Below are positions 28,201-34,384 of a DNA stretch of 39,330 nt, piece after piece; position 1 is the stretch's first letter, and every line of letters begins with the position of its first letter. Made by a program: the position numbers and the translations under genes. The notes below the pieces were generated by a model that searched no databases, was not told the origin of the DNA, and saw nothing but the letters and a program-made list of their open reading frames with translations. Source of the stretch: Prevotella sp. (GTDB taxonomy: Bacteria; Bacteroidota; Bacteroidia; Bacteroidales; Bacteroidaceae). The stretch spans positions 1-39,330 of the forward strand of contig JALERP010000139.1 in the NCBI GenBank assembly GCA_022764085.1, read 5' to 3'.

Positions 28201-28792
28201 AAGCATCGAGGTCTGCCATATCAACAAAGTACCAGTCGATATCACCTTCCTCTGCGGTCAGATTCCAGTAAAGTAGTGGGTCTGAGCCACCCTTCTTAAC
28301 ACCAAAGAATGTGTTTGGCCACCATTTAGTAGCGTAGTCAACTGATGTAGCAACTGAAAAACGATAGATATCATTACCAGTATTAGTTAGCGACCAAAAA
28401 CGTCCTGCATGACCACTATTGTCAACCCATACATTTCCGATTGGAGCCAATTCTTCATCGTTAGTACCATCCCAATCATCAGCAAAGGTACATCTCCACT
28501 CGTTAAATTTCAATACATAATCCTGCAACAGATATGTATCATCCTCATTTTTGGTGATTTTCACCCTATAAGGAGAATCTGAAAGCTGACCGCGTGTTTG
28601 ATACGGATCTCCAGCAGCAAAGAACTGCTTTGCTCCTGTGTTAAACAGATACATCTCCGTGTCGAAAGCCAATGGAGACTTCACGGGGAGCGGTTGCTGA
28701 CGTACTCCGTCAACAATCTCTGCACTTGCGCCTGTTGCAGACAAGCCCAAAAGTGCCATCATAAGTAATTTTCTACCAAAATACATAGGCAT
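25238..28792 (-). CDS. Large secreted multi-module putative glycan-binding protein with three CBM-like repeats, N-terminal lectin-like region and C-terminal sorting-like tail
   Basis: 1184 aa with signal peptide. Three modules of pattern 'N-x-D/S-F...GW...Y/NQ...P.G.Y...V.(A/G)FYR.G...Y.PN(D/N)M...W...DN(W/F)' separated by helical linkers; C-terminus 'EIYNVNGMKTKGFSKGVNIVKM...KVNIK'. Confidence 0.75.
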   Translation of the reverse strand: MPMYFGRKLLMMALLGLSATGASAEIVDGVRQQPLPVKSPLAFDTEMYLFNTGAKQFFAAGDPYQTRGQLSDSPYRVKITKNEDDTYLLQDYVLKFNEWRCTFADDWDGTNDEELAPIGNVWVDNSGHAGRFWSLTNTGNDIYRFSVATSVDYATKWWPNTFFGVKKGGSDPLLYWNLTAEEGDIDWYFVDMADLDAYNALLTSYRAAQNLKEVIDEAKAGGIDVSAEEKVYLDESSSVDTINEAIASVKEKLAAAEEGNVTAANPVDKTSLIVNPSYDSNNNTGWSGDAPAFQSWTDAEFYKKKFNTYQNITGAPKGVYALNVQAFYRSGFSNVAYENYINMTQYDAKLYAEADGEKVQVDIVNPFSEALTEPLGMNESNVTAADGTVYYIPNNMQTAEEYFNLGKYNNKVFFATEDGDMTIGMMKDNSDTPDGNWVLYDNWGLTYYGNGADAYTMWLDEAKKAAKDYSGLSEDVLVTNGVIDAYNDAIAGLTIANSKADVLAAINTINEEVAKVDANIAAWKEYKDILDKAAVIANDEQISGSDKDDLADYIDLDSEGIIGDLALSTEEVYAEIEKVKTMYDNAIKNGIKEGTDVTDKYLVNADFETANKGWIVEKANGGNVAYGGTSTNKCFEAWNNSKFDIYQEVADAPIGVYEISVQGFYRYGRGATAYEAYQNGTAPNDAVNIYVNNNNAHFKSVFDEPVANGELYTGGTYVDPNNEYWYPNDMTTGSEAFANGMYVATSFGVVANAGDVLRIGVKGATNQLGDSWAIWDNFKMVFQGTKAEIVQPLLSDAIVSMQEAINSANRVGKSTLEAANIILDGANAAISSNDGKAMFTSLCKIIDAKNSLIESASLFTKLVQKNEDLNLAWLNSAATEVVKSEAANLFTEINNGIENNTLNNEDAEAYIAAIDKMIIKLGIPADAENASDDNPVDLTTLIQTPNFEKEGANSIDGWNADGYSFGNDDSQKSALLIEFFGKAFDLNQTIVGLPNGTYKVSVNAFYRFGSTAEDWAKYSEDPNTQGNAYLYATSGAETNQTSVALLSSGACEDNGFGGTSNIEGTELYVPNDMVSANLYFQALDAYKNDVIVKVVDNELTIGIKLAEEDVVNNNWVILDNWTLTYYGENSNIGTGVEGVEVAEPAKVEIYNVNGMKTKGFSKGVNIVKMTSKDGAVKFSKVNIK

Positions 28793-28839
28793 TTGATTTT
28801 TGTTATTAATAATGTTAATTAAAAGTTGTTATTTCTGTG

Positions 28840-28847
28840 CAAAGTTC
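28840..28847 (-). promoter_or_regulatory. -7-like box GAACTTTG (one mismatch to TAnnTTTG) for the large secreted protein gene
   Basis: Minus strand GAACTTTGC, 19 bp downstream of the 21-bp tandem repeat operator candidate. Confidence 0.5.
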
Positions 28848-28866
28848 GTCATTTTGACGCATTCCA

Positions 28867-28908
28867 TGGGGTATATATCATTATTTTAGGGGTACAAATC
28901 ATTATTTT
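28867..28908 (+). promoter_or_regulatory. Tandem 21-bp direct repeat, candidate HTCS operator (site 1)
   Basis: tggggtatatatcattatttt / aggggtacaaatcattatttt, adjacent units, 18/21 identical. Confidence 0.6.
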
Positions 28909-28927
28909 GACGTATATTTCCCATTTT

Positions 28928-30064
28928 TCACCATTCATCGCGCCAATTTATCACCGGTACACCATCCTTGTCGAAGTCGATAGGCAGCCATATATACCGC
29001 GCATCTATGGGATGCTCGGGACGCCAGATGTCAGCCATGAAGATATACTTGCCGTCATCCGTAGGAAGGACAAATGTTGACTGACCGCCAAAGGTTATCT
29101 CTTCCTTCGGTCCACGACAAGGATTGGGATGCTGTTTCCACGGTCCCCATATACTCGGGGCAGAGAACATCCTCGCCTTGTTGGGAGCCCAACCTGTGCA
29201 TCCGCTGGCAATCATCCAGTAGGTGTTGCCATGACGGAAAACTGCGGGTGCCTCGTTCTGTCCTCCGGGAGCCACACGTACATAACGCCCCGTATGCGAG
29301 AGATAGTCATCACTGAGTTCAGCTATATGCAAGGTGAGGTTGTCCTCAGAGGAAAAGATATGATATGCCCTACCGTCGGTATCGACAAAAAGGGTCATGT
29401 CTCTCGACATCTGTCCTGCTGGAAGGTTGTGTCCTTCTTGCGTGCGCGCCTTCATATCGCGCTTCAGGAAAAGGCCCTTCTTTATGGCATCCCGCCAAGT
29501 GGGTGTCCACCATTCCTTATAGTTGTCGGCATTGAGAGTGTCAAGCACCGCTTTGTCCGCATCGTCAAAGTCCAATGGATAATGTCCGGCATTCGCCCTG
29601 TCAGAACGTATGAACTTAAACGGGCCTTTCGGCGAGTCACTCACCGCCACGCCGTAGCGAGCTTGCCAATAGCCCTCGCCCTTGAGCTCGAGGTGAAACC
29701 ACATCACGAATTTCTTCGTAACCTTATTATATATAACCTTAGGGCGCTCAAGAGTACAGCCAGTCTCAAGGTCGTGACCTTTCTCATCCACAACACTCAA
29801 AGCCACACCTTCGTAACGCCAGTCGCGCAAGTTCTTTGATGAATAGCAGGTGACACCAACAAAGGCGGCACTCGATTTCTCGCCCTTGTGTTCGCCATAC
29901 CAATAGTAGGTATTACCATGTTTGAGCACACCACCGCCGTGGGCATTGATATGCTCACCACGGTTGTCTTTCCAAATCTCACCGGACTTGATGGTGGTCT
30001 TGCCTGACGAGAGAACAGGCAAGACCACGAGTAATGATATTATGATAACAGTTATGAGACGCAT
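28928..30064 (-). CDS. Family 43 glycoside hydrolase, exo-beta-1,3-galactanase/arabinofuranosidase-like type
   Basis: 378 aa with signal peptide. 'INAHGGGVLKHGNTYYWYGEHKGE', 'LERPKVIYNKVTKKFVMWFH', 'NEAPAVFRHGNTYWMIASGCTGWAPN', 'DIWRPEHPIDARYIWLPIDF', resembling galactanase-like GH43 subfamilies. Confidence 0.85.
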   Translation of the reverse strand: MRLITVIIISLLVVLPVLSSGKTTIKSGEIWKDNRGEHINAHGGGVLKHGNTYYWYGEHKGEKSSAAFVGVTCYSSKNLRDWRYEGVALSVVDEKGHDLETGCTLERPKVIYNKVTKKFVMWFHLELKGEGYWQARYGVAVSDSPKGPFKFIRSDRANAGHYPLDFDDADKAVLDTLNADNYKEWWTPTWRDAIKKGLFLKRDMKARTQEGHNLPAGQMSRDMTLFVDTDGRAYHIFSSEDNLTLHIAELSDDYLSHTGRYVRVAPGGQNEAPAVFRHGNTYWMIASGCTGWAPNKARMFSAPSIWGPWKQHPNPCRGPKEEITFGGQSTFVLPTDDGKYIFMADIWRPEHPIDARYIWLPIDFDKDGVPVINWRDEW

Positions 30065-30101
30065 TGTTACACAAGTTTTGGTTATTGTTTCAATTTTTGC
30101 G

Positions 30102-30109
30102 CAAAATTA
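30102..30109 (-). promoter_or_regulatory. -7 box TAATTTTG for the GH43 gene
   Basis: Minus strand TAATTTTGC, exact TAnnTTTG, 19 bp downstream of operator candidate site 2. Confidence 0.55.
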
Positions 30110-30128
30110 CTGCTAAAAGGTGTTTTAA

Positions 30129-30170
30129 AGGGGCAATTATAGTGAATTAAGGGGTAAAAATAGTGATTTT
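30129..30170 (+). promoter_or_regulatory. Tandem 21-bp direct repeat, candidate HTCS operator (site 2) in the GH43/HTCS divergent region
   Basis: aggggcaattatagtgaatta / aggggtaaaaatagtgatttt, adjacent 21-bp units; second unit matches site 1 second unit at 17/21 positions. Confidence 0.6.
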
Positions 30171-30204
30171 TTGTATAAAGCTTCGATTATTAGAAATAAT
30201 TCAT

Positions 30205-30212
30205 TAACTTTG
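30205..30212 (+). promoter_or_regulatory. -7 box TAACTTTG for the HTCS gene
   Basis: TAACTTTGC, exact TAnnTTTG, 31 bp before the ATG at 30244; weak -33-like TTCG 19 bp upstream. Confidence 0.5.
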
Positions 30213-30243
30213 CACAAAAATTATATTATTCACCAAATACTAA

Positions 30244-33200
30244 ATGATAATACTAATAATTATTTTATTGTTGGCGTCTTTATCCATCAGGGCAACCGAA
30301 ATTAAATGCAAGACGGCTTCACCTATCAAAATATACGCTTTTGACTCCGACGAGTCAGGAAAACTATATATTGACAGTAGCGGGATGTTGTGGATAGGCA
30401 CCATGTCTGGCCTGATGTCATACGACGGAGCTGAATACCGCACGTTCAAGTCAGACGCTTATTCACCCAATATCCTACCCAATAATGTCATCGTTTCAAT
30501 CACCGAAGACCATGAGTCCAACCTATGGATTGGCACAAGGGACGGACTGGTGAGAATGTCGAGGAAATACGGTACGTTCAAGACTTACCATCTGCCCAAG
30601 CCAAACCAAAGAATCATCTACACACTTTTCACGGCAAAAGACGGAACGGTATGGATCGGTACCGACGGAGGACTAAGCGTATATAACAAAAAGACCGACT
30701 CGTTCTACACATACGAATTGGGGTACAACTACAGCGTAAAGTCCATTGTGGAGGACAAACAGGGTAATATATTCTTCGGCACATGGTGCAACGGAGTGAA
30801 AAGACTGCGCAAGGACAGAAAAAACATTGACAGCTATCCGTCGCTCAATCCGTCAAACTCAGCATACACACTGCTCATAGACAGCAAGCAGAGACTATGG
30901 GTGGGAACGTGGGGATACGGAATAGCTCTCATCGACAACCCTAATAATACAAATAATGTACGCGTACATAATTATATTATTAATAAGAATAACGCCAACA
31001 TCATATACAAGATGATAGAAGACCCCGTGAGCAACACTATATGGGCTTGCAGCAGAAACGGCATAGGCATAATGCGTCAGGACAGGATGGAAGACGGATT
31101 TGTCAACTATCCGCAATATAAGTTCTGCCGCGAGATAACAACCGACGGATATGGACATATCTTCGCGGGAACATTGAACGACGGTATTCTCAGGTTCAAC
31201 ACCAATGCCAAAACCTATGATGTGATGCGGATAGACCTGAACAAGGCAGAGAATACCATAAATGTCATCAATAGCCTACATACTGACGACGGCATAAACT
31301 TCTGGCTCGGACTCAGGCCATGCGGTATTGCAAAATACAATGCCGCCACAGGAAGCATTGTATATAACTCAGACATAGCCGAACTGTGCAACTGCCCCAA
31401 TATCAATGACATATTCAAGGCAAAAGTGCCGGCAATATGCAAGAACAGGGACGGAAGCATATGGTTTGCAAGCAGTAGCGGTGGAGTGCTGATGCTAAAA
31501 GGCAAAGAGGCATCGGTATTCAACACCTGTAATTCGCCATTCATCACCGACAACTACGTAAACTATGTGTTTTGCGACCGCGAGGGCAACGTATGGATAG
31601 GACAGCGCGAGGGCGTTGGAGTGAAACTGGCGGAAAACAGACAGCAAAAGAGGAACTTCAACGGCTTCATGCTGAAAATGACAGATAATGGACGTGACTT
31701 CTCAAACTGCGACGCAAGAGGCATCATGCAAGACCACAAGGGAAATATGTGGATTGCCACCGAAAACGAGGGAATAATAAGGGTGAGCGGAGACATCAGA
31801 CATGTCAACTCGCTGAAATACAAACAATACAAAGGGAAATTGGACAATCTCGCCATTGACGACATAACATACTGCATGGAAGACTCACGCCACAGGATAT
31901 GGGCAATATCCAACTGTGGCTCGCTGTTCCTCTACAATGTGGAGGAAGACCGCTTCGTAGCGGTCAATAACTCATATCATATAATGGCAAACAGTCTGTT
32001 TGCCATCTCCGAGGGTTCCCTCGGAGACATTTGGCTCCTAACTGACAAGTCGCTCATCCAGCTTGTCTTCGAGGACGAGTCAAACGGTGCTGTTCCCAAG
32101 ATAAGGACCTATTCAAACGAAGACTCCCAAGGCAGGCGCATCAGTTCGATGTCGGAGATATTCCAATATCAAGACAAATTCTTCATCGGAAGCAAGGAAG
32201 GAATCCTGTCTTTGCAACCGAAGAACATGAGAACCATAAGACGACATAATCCCAAACTGAGCATCACCGACTTTACATTCGACGATAAGCCCTTCTTCCA
32301 CCTTGATTCACTGACACGCAGAAAAATATCAACTGAAACCCCTGCCTTCACCCGCAAAATCACGGTACCGGCTTCAGTAAGCAAGTTCTCAATAGAATTT
32401 GTCCTGCTCGACTATTTCCATCAAGCCCAAAACAGATACTCATATCAACTTGAAGGATACGACAAGACATGGCACTTCACCGTAAACCAAAGGCAAGCCA
32501 CATACGAAAACCTGCCGTCGGGAACATACTACTTCAGGCTGAGGGCATACGACGACTTCGGTAACATACAGGAACTGCCCTACTCCATCACCATCCGCGT
32601 GCTCCCGCCATGGTATCTCACCTGGTGGGCATGGATGCTATATATCCTCGCCGCAATAGCTGCCATCTGGGCAGGAATAAGATGGTACAAGAACCTGCTC
32701 AAGACGCGCAACCGCCTGCAGATGGCTGTAGTGTTTACCAATATCACCCACGAACTGCTCACACCATTGGCGGTTATCACTGCCATAGTGGATAACATGA
32801 GACGCCGCGAGGCAAAGTTCAATGATGATTATACACTGATAGACAACAATATAAACAAGATAACGCGACTGCTCAGGCAGATTCTCGAAGTGAGAAAGGC
32901 ACAGGCAGGACAGCTAAAACTGAAGGTTAGCCGTGGCAATATGCTCACGTTTATCGACAATGCGGTGAAAGATATAAGACCAATGGCGGAAGCCAAGCAG
33001 GTGACGCTAAAGCTCGAAACTATTGGGTCGAAAGCGCTCGAAGACGCATGGTTTGACAACGACAAACTGGACAAGGTTATCTATAACCTCATATCCAACT
33101 CAATAAAATACAACAACGAGGGAGGGTACGTCAACGTGAAGGTTGAGGAAGAAAACTCAAAGGTGAAAATCTCGGTTGAAGACAATGGTATCGGAATGTC

Positions 33201-34287
33201 TCACCAACAGATGAGGAAACTATACGAGAGATTCTACGACGGCGACTACCGCAGAATGAAGGCAGGCGGCACAGGCATCGGACTGTCGCTCACGCGCGAC
33301 CTCGTGCAACTGCATCACGGCACCATCAACTGTAAGAGCCACAAGGGCGAAGGAACAACATTCACCATCATACTGCCTATAAAGAAGGACGCCTTCATGC
33401 AAGAGGAAATCGACACTACGGACATGGGAAGAAAGCAGCCTGCATTGGATGTCATAACAGACAATGTGTCAGGCATTTCGCTCACGCCCAACGATAAAGA
33501 CAACAATGTATATAAGATTCTCATTGTGGAAGACAACGAGGAACTGCTTGCACTTATGAAACGCCTGCTCGACAAGAAATATAGCGTGATGACGGCAAAG
33601 AACGGCAAGCAGGCCCTGAACATCATACACCGCGAGGAACTGGACATAGTAATCTCGGACGTGATGATGCCGGTGATGGATGGCATAGAACTCACCAAGG
33701 CTATCAAGAACGACCCTAACTACGCCCAGCTGCCGGTAATAATGCTGACGGCGAAAAACCAGGACGAGGACCGCAAGAACGCGCTTGTGGCAGGTGCGGA
33801 TGACTATATCACCAAACCCTTCAGCATGGTTGACCTCGACATACGAGTGAGCAACATCATCGCCAACCGCCACAGGATTCGCAAGAAATTCGCCGAACAG
33901 ACAGACTTCAAGGTGGAAGAGCAACACTACAGCAACCCCGACCAGGCATTCGTGGAGAAGGCGGTGGAGTGTGTTAAGAAACACATATCCGACGGCGACT
34001 ACGACCGGGAGTCCTTCGCCTTCGACTTATGTATCTCATCCTCAACTCTATACAACAAGTTGCGCGCCATAACGGGACAGAACGTCACTGCCTTTATAAC
34101 AAGCATTCGCCTGAAGGAGGCATGCCGCATATTGCGCGAGAATCCGTCAATCTCCGTCGTGGAACTGTCGGCAAAGGTGGGATTCAACACGCCAAAGTAT
34201 TTCTCGAAATGCTTCAAGAAGGAATTCGGAATGACAGTAAAGGATTTTATTTTATTGGAACACAGAGACACAGAGATACAGAGGTGA
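30244..34287 (+). CDS. Hybrid two-component system regulator (beta-propeller/Y_Y_Y sensor, histidine kinase, receiver, AraC-type HTH)
   Basis: 1347 aa. Repeated 'LWIGT.DGL' propeller motifs; 'YQLEGYDKTWHFTVNQRQATYENLPSGTYYFRLRA'; H-box 'FTNITHELLTPLAV'; 'DNGIGMS', 'GTGIGLSL'; receiver 'ILIVEDNEE...DIVISDVMMPVMDG...AGADDYITKPF'; C-terminal AraC-type HTH. Confidence 0.96.
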   Translation: MIILIIILLLASLSIRATEIKCKTASPIKIYAFDSDESGKLYIDSSGMLWIGTMSGLMSYDGAEYRTFKSDAYSPNILPNNVIVSITEDHESNLWIGTRDGLVRMSRKYGTFKTYHLPKPNQRIIYTLFTAKDGTVWIGTDGGLSVYNKKTDSFYTYELGYNYSVKSIVEDKQGNIFFGTWCNGVKRLRKDRKNIDSYPSLNPSNSAYTLLIDSKQRLWVGTWGYGIALIDNPNNTNNVRVHNYIINKNNANIIYKMIEDPVSNTIWACSRNGIGIMRQDRMEDGFVNYPQYKFCREITTDGYGHIFAGTLNDGILRFNTNAKTYDVMRIDLNKAENTINVINSLHTDDGINFWLGLRPCGIAKYNAATGSIVYNSDIAELCNCPNINDIFKAKVPAICKNRDGSIWFASSSGGVLMLKGKEASVFNTCNSPFITDNYVNYVFCDREGNVWIGQREGVGVKLAENRQQKRNFNGFMLKMTDNGRDFSNCDARGIMQDHKGNMWIATENEGIIRVSGDIRHVNSLKYKQYKGKLDNLAIDDITYCMEDSRHRIWAISNCGSLFLYNVEEDRFVAVNNSYHIMANSLFAISEGSLGDIWLLTDKSLIQLVFEDESNGAVPKIRTYSNEDSQGRRISSMSEIFQYQDKFFIGSKEGILSLQPKNMRTIRRHNPKLSITDFTFDDKPFFHLDSLTRRKISTETPAFTRKITVPASVSKFSIEFVLLDYFHQAQNRYSYQLEGYDKTWHFTVNQRQATYENLPSGTYYFRLRAYDDFGNIQELPYSITIRVLPPWYLTWWAWMLYILAAIAAIWAGIRWYKNLLKTRNRLQMAVVFTNITHELLTPLAVITAIVDNMRRREAKFNDDYTLIDNNINKITRLLRQILEVRKAQAGQLKLKVSRGNMLTFIDNAVKDIRPMAEAKQVTLKLETIGSKALEDAWFDNDKLDKVIYNLISNSIKYNNEGGYVNVKVEEENSKVKISVEDNGIGMSHQQMRKLYERFYDGDYRRMKAGGTGIGLSLTRDLVQLHHGTINCKSHKGEGTTFTIILPIKKDAFMQEEIDTTDMGRKQPALDVITDNVSGISLTPNDKDNNVYKILIVEDNEELLALMKRLLDKKYSVMTAKNGKQALNIIHREELDIVISDVMMPVMDGIELTKAIKNDPNYAQLPVIMLTAKNQDEDRKNALVAGADDYITKPFSMVDLDIRVSNIIANRHRIRKKFAEQTDFKVEEQHYSNPDQAFVEKAVECVKKHISDGDYDRESFAFDLCISSSTLYNKLRAITGQNVTAFITSIRLKEACRILRENPSISVVELSAKVGFNTPKYFSKCFKKEFGMTVKDFILLEHRDTEIQR

Positions 34288-34347
34288 TTTTTTAAGTTAA
34301 TAAAAGATACTGAGAATAATTACTCTGTGACTTCGAAACTCTGTGTT
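34259..34347. repeat. MITE-like inverted-repeat element, copy 1 (overlaps 3' end of the HTCS gene)
   Basis: Begins AACACAGAG and ends CTCTGTGTT with ~89-bp span; termini resemble copy 2. Confidence 0.5.
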
Positions 34348-34384
34348 TAATAAACAAGTAACAAACTATTAATTTATTACAACT

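Noticed and set aside
29129-29839. 236-aa plus-strand ORF
   Set aside because: Antisense to the well-supported GH43 gene.
30170-30173. TTTG as -33 element for the HTCS promoter
   Set aside because: Spacing to the TAACTTTG box is 31 bp, too long for the usual ~19-bp spacing.
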